Of a stretch of 64,000 bases of DNA, positions 27,975 to 37,064 are shown in pieces. A model generated the notes under the pieces. That model saw only the letters and a list, made by a program, of their open reading frames with translations. It was not told where the DNA came from and searched no databases. The stretch's first letter is position 1; each line of letters starts with the position of its first letter. The DNA lies in NCBI GenBank assembly GCA_024225035.1, contig JAAEMX010000138.1, forward strand, positions 28,756-92,755. Reading direction: 5' to 3'. The DNA is from Lentisphaerota bacterium (GTDB lineage: Bacteria > Verrucomicrobiota > Lentisphaeria > Victivallales > Victivallaceae). Position numbers and translations under genes: made by a program.

Positions 27975-29198
27975 ATGACCGATAAGTTGATTGTAGCTCC
28001 ACATATTTATAAAGTAATTGAACGCCTGCAGGAAGCAGGGTTTGAGACCTATGTTGTAGGCGGCGCCATTCGCGACTTAATGCTGGGCCGTCCTCCAAAA
28101 GACTATGATATTTCCACAGAAGCTACTCCCGAACAAGTAAGACAGGTATTCGGCAAACGCAACGCCAGAATCATCGGCAAGCGTTTTAAGCTTGTACACC
28201 TGCGTTATTCAGGAGACTTGATTGAAATCAGTACATTCCGCCGCACTCCTGATGAAACCGGACAGATTCCGGGAAAACAGCGGAAAAGTCCTATCCCCGA
28301 AAATATGATATTCAGAGATAACGAATATGGCACTGCTGAAGAAGATGCGTGGCGACGTGATTTTACCGTAAATGCTCTATTTTATGACCCGGTTCATGAC
28401 GACTTAATTGATTTTACCGGTTTCGGCATTGGAGATATGCACGAAGGCATAGTCAGAGCTATTGGCGACCCCTTACTTCGTTTTGAAGAAGATCCTGTCC
28501 GCATACTCAGAGCCCTTAAGCTGGTAGGCCAATACGATTTTATCCCTGACCCCGAAACTAAAAAAGCGATAAAATCATCAATCTACTTAATAAAACATGC
28601 TGCCAACTCAAGGCTGTCCCTTGAACTTGAGAAAATTCTCAAAGGCACCTACGGACATAATATATTAGCCGCGTTCCATGATTACGGTTTCCTTGGCAAT
28701 TTTCTACCATACCTTGAAGAAAACTGGAATACTCCGGCTCGCTCTTACGCACTGGAGCTTCTAGCCGAACGCAACAACAGGGTACAACGCGGTATCTATC
28801 GTGACAGCATTTCATTAGCAATGGCAGCACTTGCCCTACCCTTCATAGAGGCCGAAATTGACAACGGAAATCGTGGTGACCTCTGGACTCCAACCAAGGA
28901 CTCAAAATATAAAATTCGCCGTATTCTTCTGGAAGCGTTTACACCGCACAATATGATAAAACGCCTTACCAGCTCAGCACAACGTATCCTGTCAATTCAG
29001 CCCAGACTCAGATATACTGAGGCGCGCTCTAAAACAGTAACTTCTCTGCAGGGATATACACATTCGCGTGAATTAATGATGCTGCAGAATGAACTCGTCT
29101 GGAAAGATGAAAATCTTTCCCGCCGCTGGCCCAAATTTGTATCGCAGCGTAAACACAAGAAAAAACGTTCCGGAAAAAAACACCGCAAACATACGTAA
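27975..29198 (+). CDS. pcnB: Poly(A) polymerase I / CCA-adding family nucleotidyltransferase
   Basis: 407 residues. The head domain shows YVVGGAIRDLMLGRPPKDYD with the two catalytic Asp in DYD, then RRDFTVNALFYDP and EEDPVRILRALKLVGQYDF. The C-terminal tail is very basic (KHKKKRSGKKHRKHT), as in PcnB enzymes that bind RNA. Poly(A) polymerase tags RNAs for decay; the CCA-adding enzyme has a similar head, but the RRxP-type segment ISTFRRTP and basic tail favour PcnB. Starts one base after nadB ends. Confidence 0.85.
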   Translation: MTDKLIVAPHIYKVIERLQEAGFETYVVGGAIRDLMLGRPPKDYDISTEATPEQVRQVFGKRNARIIGKRFKLVHLRYSGDLIEISTFRRTPDETGQIPGKQRKSPIPENMIFRDNEYGTAEEDAWRRDFTVNALFYDPVHDDLIDFTGFGIGDMHEGIVRAIGDPLLRFEEDPVRILRALKLVGQYDFIPDPETKKAIKSSIYLIKHAANSRLSLELEKILKGTYGHNILAAFHDYGFLGNFLPYLEENWNTPARSYALELLAERNNRVQRGIYRDSISLAMAALALPFIEAEIDNGNRGDLWTPTKDSKYKIRRILLEAFTPHNMIKRLTSSAQRILSIQPRLRYTEARSKTVTSLQGYTHSRELMMLQNELVWKDENLSRRWPKFVSQRKHKKKRSGKKHRKHT

Positions 29199-29212
29199 AG
29201 CATTAGATTCAA

Positions 29213-29713
29213 ATGACCGATACATCTACCCCTAGAAGCGCTGTCTTGCCATATGATATAAATGGCTTTGTATATTTGAACCGTAATGGAGGACATGGCC
29301 CTGAACTGCTATATATTGATGTATCGGACTACCTGCCTGTGCTTAAAAATATGGGTATGACAGAAGAAGTTCGTGAATCGTTATTAAATATGCATTTAGA
29401 AGAAACTGGTTTTCAAGTTAATCTTTCAAGAATTCAGATTGATTCAGGTGTGCCTGACTATATTTTGCGCTTGAGCTTACAAGACGCTACCACAATGGTT
29501 GGAGACGGTCGTATAAAGGATTTGCTGACTGAATGTGCTCTACTGCAAGCAGATCGTTTCAAAAAAATCGAACTCCAAATTGGTGTTCTTTTTCAGGAAA
29601 GGAAATCACCTCACAATTTTCAAAGGAATTCAGAGACCGAAATGTTAAAAAAACGTATCTGGCAGTCGTTCGCGGCTGGACTGAAGACGAGGGAACTATT
29701 GACTCTCCATTAA
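29213..29713 (+). CDS. Hypothetical protein fused at its 3' end to a ruined pseudouridine synthase gene
   Basis: 166 codons, 14 bp after pcnB. The first roughly 115 residues (YLNRNGGHGPELLYIDVSDY, then VREST-like helical segments and SGVPDYILRLSLQ) look like a small soluble domain that I do not recognise. The last roughly 45 codons run through DNA that, in the +1 frame, encodes a TruC-like enzyme, so the protein tail is probably not natural. Either a once-separate gene has lost its end or the whole region is decaying. No RNA-binding S4 motif is visible. Confidence 0.4.
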   Translation: MTDTSTPRSAVLPYDINGFVYLNRNGGHGPELLYIDVSDYLPVLKNMGMTEEVRESLLNMHLEETGFQVNLSRIQIDSGVPDYILRLSLQDATTMVGDGRIKDLLTECALLQADRFKKIELQIGVLFQERKSPHNFQRNSETEMLKKRIWQSFAAGLKTRELLTLH

Positions 29714-30084
29714 AAAGCCTTAACGGCACTCCTCAGGAATCTTTGACGTTATACAAAACACTTGTGAGGACTGAACTGCCTATTCCAGTAAGGCCTTATG
29801 ATACAGCAAGATATTCACTTGTTGAAATTGACCTTAAAACTGGACGTAATCATCAGATAAGAAGACATTTTGCTCATTTAAGACATCCTTTAGTTGGTGA
29901 CACCAACCATGGAGATGGAGCCCACAACCGAATGTTTAGGGATAAATTTAACTGCAACCGCTTGCTACTTACAGCAACCAACCTTACATTGAAACATCCG
30001 TTTACCGGAGAATCTTTAAATATCGGAGCACCACTTGATCCGGAGTTCAAAATACTCCTGCATAAAACAAATCTCGAACAATAA
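29557..30084 (+). pseudogene. Remnant of a TruC-like RluA-family pseudouridine synthase
   Basis: From about 29600 the frame reads SGKEITSQFSKEF, VKKTYLAVVRGWTEDEG, IDSPLK, YSLVEIDLKTGRNHQIRRHF and LRHPLVGDTNHGDGAHN, a convincing C-terminal two-thirds of tRNA pseudouridine synthase C. The catalytic HRLDRxTSGVLLF segment is corrupted: the DNA at 29566-29597 can be aligned to it only as NRTPN, a one-base shift, GVLF, and a shift back to SGKE, and the Asp codon has become Asn. Everything N-terminal to it is missing. An ORF from the ATG at 29533 could still be translated but would lack the nucleophile. Confidence 0.65.
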
Positions 30085-30142
30085 GTCAATATTATTTTTT
30101 TAATAAATAACATTCCTTTTAAATTGCTATAATAGTTATATA

Positions 30143-30170
30143 TTGATTTTCTATAAAAGTGTGCTATATT
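30143..30170 (+). promoter_or_regulatory. Candidate sigma-70 promoter for plsC
   Basis: TTGATT and TATATT separated by 16 bp in the 219-bp gap before plsC, which leaves a leader of about 125 bases. A second TTGACA lies at about 30212 with a poorer -10. Confidence 0.4.
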
Positions 30171-30303
30171 AGTGGGCTGGAAAAATTAAATCAAATTCGG
30201 TCTTGATTTTATTGACATAAACATAATATTTACTAACTAGTGACTTTCGGTCAGGAAGCTTATTATATAAGATGTAACTTGATTTCGAAAAGCAAGGAGC
30301 TTT

Positions 30304-31119
30304 ATGAGGGTCGAGAATAACTTAATTAAAGAAGACACATATACAACACCAGAAAACAGAAAACGCTATCTGGCTGACCGCTTGTGCTTTGGTAATAGAT
30401 TTCATTTTTACCTACGGAATTTTTTCATATTTTTCCAGACCGGCATGTGTGCACGTAGAAAGCACTTGGATGCTTCTATGCAGACATATTATTCAAATAA
30501 GAATTTCAAACTTACTGAAGGTTGTGGGGGCAAGATTCATATCAGCGGCCTGAAGAATCTGGATGTCACTGACGGCAAACCTGTCATTATGATGGGCAAC
30601 CACATGAGTTTGCTGGAAACAGCGATTTTTAATGCTATAATTGGTCCTCATCTGGACTTTACATATGTAATAAAGAAGTCATTGCTCAAAGTTCCTTTCT
30701 TCGGTGACATAATGCGCTCAATAAATGCTATTCCACTCACACGGAAAAACCCAAGAGAAGACCTTAAAATGGTACTGAGGGAGGGCAAAAAGATACTTAA
30801 ATCCGGTAAATCAATTATGCTGTTCCCGCAAGGAACACGCAGTGAAGATTTCTCGCCGGAAAAATTCAACAGCATTGGAATCAAACTGGCAAGATCAGCC
30901 GGAGTTCCTATTATCCCATTTGCTCTAAAAACTGATTTTCTAGCAAATGGTAAATTTCTGCGTGATTTAGGCCCTATTCGCCGTGACCGTAAAATTTACT
31001 TCAAGTTTGGCGAACCTTTTATGGTAAAAGGAAACGGCAGAGAAGAACTGCTCAAAGTTATAGAGTTCATGGAAAAGAACATTAAGGCTTGGAGAAAGGA
31101 AGAGTCTGAAAACAGCTAA
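30304..31119 (+). CDS. 1-acyl-glycerol-3-phosphate acyltransferase family protein
   Basis: 271 residues with a PlsC domain: motif 1 MGNHMSLLE (about 97-105; NHxSxxE variant of NHx4D), motif 2 INAIPLTRK, motif 3 MLFPQGTRSEDF with Glu replaced by Gln as in several homologs, and motif 4 GVPIIPFAL. A hydrophobic segment FHFYLRNFFIFFQTG near residue 38 may anchor it to the membrane. It transfers acyl groups in phospholipid or lipid A-like synthesis; exact acceptor unknown. Good ribosome site (AAGGAG). Ends directly against the converging antiporter gene with no gap. Confidence 0.8.
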   Translation: MRVENNLIKEDTYTTPENRKRYLADRLCFGNRFHFYLRNFFIFFQTGMCARRKHLDASMQTYYSNKNFKLTEGCGGKIHISGLKNLDVTDGKPVIMMGNHMSLLETAIFNAIIGPHLDFTYVIKKSLLKVPFFGDIMRSINAIPLTRKNPREDLKMVLREGKKILKSGKSIMLFPQGTRSEDFSPEKFNSIGIKLARSAGVPIIPFALKTDFLANGKFLRDLGPIRRDRKIYFKFGEPFMVKGNGREELLKVIEFMEKNIKAWRKEESENS

Positions 31120-33105
31120 TCAAGCAGGCGCTTTCCCATTTCTCTTATTACCAGTAAAAGACATAAATGATCTTAGTTTGTCTGGTTTTCCAATAAGCGC
31201 AAGGTAATCTCCCAACTTAATTTTGAATTCTGCGTCAGGATCTGTCTCAAACTGTTTATCACGAATTATTCCAACAACATTGATGCCATGCTCACGCCTG
31301 AGGTTGCTCTCGCTTAATGTACGACCAACAAATGGATTATCAGCCTTCACCTCGAGCCAGTTCAGGTCTATCATATTTATTGATGAAAGAAGCTGAGATA
31401 AATTGTGACTGCCATCTTTTATATCTTCAAGGGGATTGTATTGCTCACGGCGTACGGAATCGAGGTGCTGCTGGATTCCTACTGCTGAAACATTCAAACT
31501 CAACAAAGCCTGTCGAGCCATTTCCAGGCCAGCTTCAAATTCCGGCTGAATGACTTCATTTACACCATTTTTGCCAAGCTGCTCAATCTGTTCACGATTT
31601 TCAGCGCGAGCCAGGACTCTGATATCCTGATTCAACTCACGAGCGGTATTTAGAATATTAATCACGCTGCCAAACCCTGAAGTCGCTACCAGCAGCAGCT
31701 TAGCCCGCTGTATCGATGCTGCAGATAATATATGATACTCAGCGGCATCACCAAAAATAGCATTCAGTCCATCCTGACGAAACTCCTGAAATATACGGTG
31801 ATTATTCTCTACAATTACATAAGGAAGCTGCAGGCTTTTTAAAACAAATCCAATATACCTTGCGGTGTGTCCTCCACCAACAATAATTACATGATTTTCA
31901 AGTTTGTCGGTGTCAACATTTACAGTCCGCACCTGCTCCGGCTTGAACAGGCGTTTGAAAGTGTCGTAAACAGGTCTGGTCAACCCTGCAATCAAGGGGC
32001 CTAGAATCATCGACATGACGACAGTTGTAAGGATTATTGAATAAACATCATTACTTATGCCCTTGCTTTCTACACCGGCACGAGCCACAATAAATGAAAT
32101 TTCCGAAATTGGAATCATTCCCAGCACCATTGCCAGAGGCACAATGTTACGATAACCAAATGAAAAACCAATACCGCCAAGCAATAAACCTCGACCGATG
32201 CCTACTATTAATGTAAGACCCAAGATAAGCCAGAAATTCGCATATAAAAAATGAGGATTCATTAACATGCCGATAGAAACGAAAAACAACAGCCCAAATA
32301 TGTCCCTGACAGGAATAAGGTCACTAAGCGCTTTATGGACATATTCCGAACGGGAAAGCACAATTCCTGCTATAAATGCTCCAAATGAGAATGAGAGGTT
32401 AAAAGAGCGTGTAATATAGCCGACGCCAAGACCAACCGCAGTAATAGCTAACAGGAAAAGTTCGCGAGAATTCCAGTTTGCCACCAAGCGCAGTAGAAAA
32501 GGAATCAGCCTGGCTCCAAGTATCATCATAATAGCAACAAATATGAAAGCAGTAGCAATCGGCTTTACAACGCCCATAACGCCAACGTCGCCACCACTGC
32601 TGACATTTACCAGCACAACCAACATAGGTATCACAGTAATGTCCTGGATTATCGACATTCCAAGCATAACCCTGCTCGAAAGAGTTCCCATCAACCGTCG
32701 ACTTACCAGAGTTTTCATCGTCACCGACGTACTAGAAGAAACTATTGCAACGGCAAACCACCAGGATGGAACTCTTTCCCATCCCATAAATCTTCCGATG
32801 AAGAATCCGAATACCAAGGTCAGCACTACTTGAATTAGCGTTCCTAAGAAAGCAATGCGCCATATCGGCTTTATTTCACGCATCGGAAATTCAAGTCCAA
32901 GCGAGAAAAGAAGCAAAGCCACTCCTATTTCCGCCAGGTTCTCCAGTTCTCCAACCTGTGAAATGGTAGCACCACCAGTATACGGCCCTAAGGCAATACC
33001 GGCTAGAATATAACCTATAATGAGAGGTTGTTTAAATCTTTTGGCTATAAGACCACCAATTAGTCCTGCCAAAACAATTAATATAAGGTCTGTGGCTATT
33101 CCCAT
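31120..33105 (-). CDS. KefB-type monovalent cation:proton antiporter with TrkA domains
   Basis: 661 residues: twelve or so membrane helices of the CPA2 family (GYILAGIALGPYTGG, LLFSLGLEFPMREI, SSSTSVTMKTLVSRR), then a Rossmann TrkA-N domain starting HVIIVGGGHTARYIG (about 410) that would bind NAD(H) or a nucleotide, and a TrkA-C domain near the end (LDLNWLEVKADNPFVGRTL in part). It probably exchanges K+ or Na+ for protons under control of the C-terminal domains. The YbaL/KefB subfamily is likely; no KefF/KefG partner gene is next to it. Confidence 0.87.
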   Translation of the reverse strand: MGIATDLILIVLAGLIGGLIAKRFKQPLIIGYILAGIALGPYTGGATISQVGELENLAEIGVALLLFSLGLEFPMREIKPIWRIAFLGTLIQVVLTLVFGFFIGRFMGWERVPSWWFAVAIVSSSTSVTMKTLVSRRLMGTLSSRVMLGMSIIQDITVIPMLVVLVNVSSGGDVGVMGVVKPIATAFIFVAIMMILGARLIPFLLRLVANWNSRELFLLAITAVGLGVGYITRSFNLSFSFGAFIAGIVLSRSEYVHKALSDLIPVRDIFGLLFFVSIGMLMNPHFLYANFWLILGLTLIVGIGRGLLLGGIGFSFGYRNIVPLAMVLGMIPISEISFIVARAGVESKGISNDVYSIILTTVVMSMILGPLIAGLTRPVYDTFKRLFKPEQVRTVNVDTDKLENHVIIVGGGHTARYIGFVLKSLQLPYVIVENNHRIFQEFRQDGLNAIFGDAAEYHILSAASIQRAKLLLVATSGFGSVINILNTARELNQDIRVLARAENREQIEQLGKNGVNEVIQPEFEAGLEMARQALLSLNVSAVGIQQHLDSVRREQYNPLEDIKDGSHNLSQLLSSINMIDLNWLEVKADNPFVGRTLSESNLRREHGINVVGIIRDKQFETDPDAEFKIKLGDYLALIGKPDKLRSFMSFTGNKRNGKAPA

Positions 33106-33210
33106 ATTTCGTCCTGATTATCCTGATACGCAATATATGAATTGCGGATTGGCCTCTGCTATTTATGAAACCGTAGTTCTACCCGCAATATGAACTAGTC
33201 TTAATCTATA

Positions 33211-34176
33211 CTAAAATCGCTTAATGTATACATGACAATAAGGTTTTCCGCCTTTTTTCTTGTACCAGCCCTGATGATACTTTTCAGCAGGCCAGAACCT
33301 TGTTGCCGGTCCTACTTTAGTAGATACCTTTAGACCCTTTTCCTCCAATTCTGCTATAAGCTCTTCAGCAATTTTCTTCTGATCTTTATTAACATAAAAA
33401 ATCTCTGAACGATACTGGTTACCGATATCGGGCCCCTGGCGTTCCACCTGAGTGGGGTCATGGATTTCAAAAAACAAACGCCCAAGCATTTCAAAGCTGG
33501 TCTTTTTAGGATCAAAAAACACTTCTACAGCTTCTGCGTATTTTGTTTTATGCGAGCAAACCTCTTCATAAGTCGGATTTGACTTGGTTCCACCTGTATA
33601 ACCAGCGATTACCTTGATAACACCTGGAGCTTTTTCAAGATAATATTGCACTCCCCAGAAACATCCACCTGCAAAAATGGCTCTGCCGGCATCTTTTGAA
33701 CTGTCAGGAATAAAAATCATAGATATCGAATTCACGCAATGCCTGGTATTTCTACTGGTCATTTGCTCACCCTTGAAAACATGCCCAAGGTGGGCACCAC
33801 AACGCTGACAAGTAATCTCAGTTCTGACTCCGTCCTTATCAGGTTGCTCTTTCACCATGCCGGGCACGGCTTCATCAAAACTTGGCCATCCACAACCGGA
33901 TTTAAATTTATCGTCCGAAACATAAAGTGGAGCGTCACACTGCCGGCAATAATAAACTCCAGGCACAAATGAATCCCAGTACTTGCCAGTAAAAGGGCGC
34001 TCAGTGCCTTTATCAATAATTACTGCTTTTTCAGCAGGTGTTAACTTATTGATTTCGATATCAGGTTGAACCTGATTATCGTTAGCTTCCTGATTTTTGC
34101 CGTAAGATAACATAATACTTCCCCAACATAAAATTACTAACACTAAAAGGGCCGACAACCAAAAAACTGTTTTCAT
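33211..34176 (-). CDS. msrBA: Membrane-tethered MsrB-MsrA fusion, methionine sulfoxide reductase
   Basis: 321 residues from the ATG at 34176, which has AGGAG eight bases upstream; the longer ATG frame at 34197 starts before that site. A hydrophobic N-terminal helix (VFWLSALLVLVILCWGSIML) acts as signal or anchor. The MsrB half (about 35-155) has the zinc pairs YYCRQCDAPL and CQRCGAHLGHVF and the catalytic Cys in RHCVNSISMIF. The MsrA half (about 165-321) has GGCFWGVQYYLE, IAGYTGGT and NQYRSEIFY. It repairs both R and S sulfoxides of methionine, here outside the cytoplasm. Both catalytic Cys are intact. Confidence 0.93.
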   Translation of the reverse strand: MKTVFWLSALLVLVILCWGSIMLSYGKNQEANDNQVQPDIEINKLTPAEKAVIIDKGTERPFTGKYWDSFVPGVYYCRQCDAPLYVSDDKFKSGCGWPSFDEAVPGMVKEQPDKDGVRTEITCQRCGAHLGHVFKGEQMTSRNTRHCVNSISMIFIPDSSKDAGRAIFAGGCFWGVQYYLEKAPGVIKVIAGYTGGTKSNPTYEEVCSHKTKYAEAVEVFFDPKKTSFEMLGRLFFEIHDPTQVERQGPDIGNQYRSEIFYVNKDQKKIAEELIAELEEKGLKVSTKVGPATRFWPAEKYHQGWYKKKGGKPYCHVYIKRF

Positions 34177-34618
34177 CGCCGCCACTCCTTTTTTCAATTT
34201 TTTGATAACAATATTTCTGAAGTTGAAAATCTCCTAATAAAAAATATACAGCTCACCACAGCAAAAGCAACATTACAATATAATATCTATTATGAAGTCT
34301 TTAAAATCATGACTATTTATTACTAGTCCAATAGTGTATTTATGATAATAAAATATGACAATATTTACCTGAAAATAGTTCAACCGCTTGAAAAAACATG
34401 CACCTTTTTCAATTTTTTTACAGTTATTTAATGTCTGTAACAGTTTATTTATGCCTATTTCAAGCCGTTTATACAGAATTATTATTTAAAAAAGCCCCAT
34501 CAGCTCCTAACCAGAATAATTTTCTTGCAAAATTGCATTAAGTGTTTATTATAGGAGTCGGAGAGACGAGAGGAAAAAGTTCCTTTCAAGTATAATTCTT
34601 ACAAATTGCAGGTAGCTA
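34177..34618. other. Intergenic region upstream of the sugar transporter
   Basis: 442 bp, AT-rich, no credible ORF. It contains the promoter described separately and a leader of about 60 bases in which AGGAA-AAAG-TTCCT (34571-34584) forms a short hairpin. Ribosome site AGG six bases before the transporter ATG. No operator recognised. Confidence 0.5.
34525..34552 (+). promoter_or_regulatory. Candidate sigma-70 promoter of the sugar transporter gene
   Basis: TTGCAA (34525-34530), 16-bp spacer, TATTAT (34547-34552); predicted start near 34558, about 60 bases before the ATG. Confidence 0.55.
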
Positions 34619-35956
34619 ATGAAATTTAGAGGGTTATTAGTTAGAAGTACCATTACAGCCGCCTTAGGCGGACTTCTTTTCGGATTTGACACTGCGGTTA
34701 TTGCGGGCTGCACTCACGAAGTAAAACAACTTTTCGGTCTAAGCGAGTCTATGCTCGGTTTTATGGTAGCATCAGCCCTAATCGGCACTATCCTTGGATC
34801 TCTTTTCATCGGTAAACCCGGTGATGCTTACGGACGTCGTATATGCCTCAAAGTAACAGGTATTTTGTTTTTGATTTCTGCTTTAGGCTGCGCTTTTGCC
34901 TGGAGTTTGCAATCATTAATCCTATTCAGGTTAATTGGAGGCCTTGGCGTTGGGGGAGCGTCAGTACTTGGCCCTATGTACATCGCGGAAATTTCACCAG
35001 CCAAACTGCGCGGCAGACTGGTTGGTTTTTTTCAGTTCAACGTCGTTGTCGGTATTCTTGTTGCATATTTTTCTAACTATCTGACAGATGTCTGGGCTGT
35101 AACAGGAACAGCATGGCGTGTTAAATTCGGAATCGAGGCTGTCCCAGCAATATTATTCCTTATAATGCTTTACACAATTCCGCGAAGTCCTCGCTGGCTT
35201 ATCAAACGTGGAAAAATAGAAGAAGCAGAGTCAACTCTTACAGCAATCGGCGAAGAAAATGTCAAACAGGAAATGCAGGAAATCGTTGACTCTCTAGGTC
35301 ACAAACATCCTACCAGTCGTGAAAAACTTTTTCAGTGGAAATATCGTTTACCTATTTTCCTGGCAATAAGTGTAGCTGCGTTCAATCAGCTTGCTGGAAT
35401 CAACGCCTTACTTTACTATCTGAATGATATTTTCAGAGAAGCAGGTTTCAGCAAATTTTCGAGCAACATTCAAGCTGTCGCCATTGGGGTTACTAATTTA
35501 CTCTTCACCATTCTGGCAATGTCATTAATTGATAAAATTGGACGTCGGAAACTTCTTTTGACCGGATCAATCGGCACGGCGGCAACACTTGCCGGCGTAT
35601 CATACATCTTCCTTTCTGGTCAACATCAGCAATTTCTTGTGTGGTTATTAATTGCTTATATCGCATTTTTTGCTTTCTCCTCAGGGGCTTGTATCTGGGT
35701 TTATATCAGCGAAGTATTTCCCAACAAGGTTCGTGGTAGAGGTCAGGCGCTTGGCAGTTTTACCCACTGGGGGCTGTGTGCGGTTGTCTCTTGGACTTTC
35801 CCTATTCTAGCTAAAATCTCTAGCGGTTATCCATTTGTCTTTTTCGCTGCAATGATGGTACTTCAATTCTTTGTTGTACTATTCTTCTTTCCCGAAACAC
35901 GCGGTGTCTCTCTGGAAGAACTGCAGAGCAAGCTTGGCATTTCAGAAGACAACTAA
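34619..35956 (+). CDS. Sugar porter family MFS transporter (GLUT/XylE type)
   Basis: 445 residues, 12 predicted spans. Sugar-porter signatures: GGLLFGFDTAVIAG in helix 1, GDAYGRRIC, IGGLGVGGASVLGPMYIAEISPAKLRGR, PRSPRWLI after helix 6, QLAGINALLYYLNDIF in helix 7, DKIGRRKLLL and YISEVFPNKVRGRGQALG, ending PETRGVSLEEL. These place it in the SP family (xylose, glucose, arabinose or inositol:H+ symport). The internal QLAGIN motif contributes to sugar binding. It stands alone between its own promoter and a strong terminator; no catabolic gene reveals the sugar. Confidence 0.92.
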   Translation: MKFRGLLVRSTITAALGGLLFGFDTAVIAGCTHEVKQLFGLSESMLGFMVASALIGTILGSLFIGKPGDAYGRRICLKVTGILFLISALGCAFAWSLQSLILFRLIGGLGVGGASVLGPMYIAEISPAKLRGRLVGFFQFNVVVGILVAYFSNYLTDVWAVTGTAWRVKFGIEAVPAILFLIMLYTIPRSPRWLIKRGKIEEAESTLTAIGEENVKQEMQEIVDSLGHKHPTSREKLFQWKYRLPIFLAISVAAFNQLAGINALLYYLNDIFREAGFSKFSSNIQAVAIGVTNLLFTILAMSLIDKIGRRKLLLTGSIGTAATLAGVSYIFLSGQHQQFLVWLLIAYIAFFAFSSGACIWVYISEVFPNKVRGRGQALGSFTHWGLCAVVSWTFPILAKISSGYPFVFFAAMMVLQFFVVLFFFPETRGVSLEELQSKLGISEDN

Positions 35957-35974
35957 TTATTCGTTTTTCCATAT

Positions 35975-36009
35975 GCCATGGTGCAATCTGCATCATGGCT
36001 ATTTTTTTT
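35975..36009 (+). terminator. Intrinsic terminator of the sugar transporter
   Basis: GCCATGGTGCA (35975-35985) pairs with TGCATCATGGC (35989-35999) with one G-U pair and a 3-base loop, followed by TATTTTTTTT. Confidence 0.9.
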
Positions 36010-36311
36010 ATCACAAACACTAGTAATATTTTTTATTACATTAAAAAATCAAGAAAATTTATTAAATATCATCTTCTGGTAGAACAAATTCTCTGTTTTT
36101 GCTATCTTAATCAGTATAGTAGATTGAATTTTAAGCAATTAATGATTTTCGAAGCAAGCTAAAACAGCATTTTAATATTGTTGCTAACTCATGCAATAAA
36201 TATTAAAATATGACAAATAATGTAATACCCTATTGACAAAACAGCTAATAAATATAGTATAGTACTTAGTTTATTAAGTGCTTTTATAATTTGTATGGAG
36301 TTCACATATAT
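36010..36311. other. AT-rich intergenic region with promoter
   Basis: Roughly 300 bp without an ORF. A perfect -35 TTGACA is at 36233-36238; the best -10 is ambiguous because TATAGTATAGT overlaps several spacings (14, 16 and 19 bp). It would serve the secreted YD-type gene. Nothing else recognised. Confidence 0.4.
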
Positions 36312-37055
36312 ATGTACAGAACGATGCTATTGCTTTTTATGTTCTCAGTCACTGCTATGGCCACGCCATTCAGCAGTTTATGGAATATTTCCAACGCCCG
36401 AATACTGGGCTCTCCCAAATCAATCACTGAAGAAACTGAATATTCACAGAACAGCAAGAAAGTAATAGTATATAATTTCTCTCGTGAAGGCGATGTTATC
36501 AGTCAAATCACACTTAACGGAAAATCCTCTCCTCTTTATGTTACTGAGCTGGAATATGATATTGTTGGCAACCTTAAAGCCATGCATGTAAAAAGAGTTA
36601 GCAACAACGCTAGCCTTCTCTCTGAAGAAGCTGAATACGACCGCGGAAAATTAACCAGCATAACAAGAGTTAATGCTGATGGCAAGATTGAAGCAACAAG
36701 CGATATTGCATGCTATCCCAATCGCCTGGTCAGGTCTATAAACATGAGTTCCAAACTCCAAAGTGCTAACTGGGAGTTTAAATTCAATGATAAGCAGCAG
36801 CTCATAAGCAGTGTTTTTAGAGAAAATGGCCAAGTCATCATGAAAAAAAATTTTTCAAACGATGAGCATGGCAACCCTGTGAAAATAATTACTTTCAACA
36901 TGCAGACTGGATCCAAAGTTACCACGTTCCTCAATTACATTTATGATGAAAAAGGCAACTGGACATCCTGTAGCCAGGAAATAAACTCTTCATGGGGCGG
37001 TGATACCTTCAAACGTCAGATAATTATTAAACGAAAAATTGTCTACTATACCTGA
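36312..37055 (+). CDS. Secreted protein with degenerate YD/RHS-like repeats
   Basis: 247 residues from the ATG at 36312 (GGAG 11 bases upstream); a TTG 21 bases earlier is unlikely. The N terminus MYRTMLLLFMFSVTAMA is a signal peptide with cleavage after about AMA. The mature part repeats short units of the form tyrosine-D-x-x-G-N/K-hydrophobic-x-x: LEYDIVGNLKAMHV, EYDRGKLTSITR, FKFNDKQQLISSVF, NDEHGNPVKIITF and YIYDEKGNWTSC. Such beta repeats occur in YD-repeat surface proteins and in small periplasmic proteins of Bacteroidetes and PVC bacteria. No enzyme domain. Function unknown. Confidence 0.6.
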   Translation: MYRTMLLLFMFSVTAMATPFSSLWNISNARILGSPKSITEETEYSQNSKKVIVYNFSREGDVISQITLNGKSSPLYVTELEYDIVGNLKAMHVKRVSNNASLLSEEAEYDRGKLTSITRVNADGKIEATSDIACYPNRLVRSINMSSKLQSANWEFKFNDKQQLISSVFRENGQVIMKKNFSNDEHGNPVKIITFNMQTGSKVTTFLNYIYDEKGNWTSCSQEINSSWGGDTFKRQIIIKRKIVYYT

Positions 37056-37064
37056 CCTGATTTA

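Noticed and set aside
30200..30303. Second promoter with perfect TTGACA before plsC
   Set aside because: No acceptable -10 at 16-18 bp; the upstream TTGATT/TATATT pair is better.
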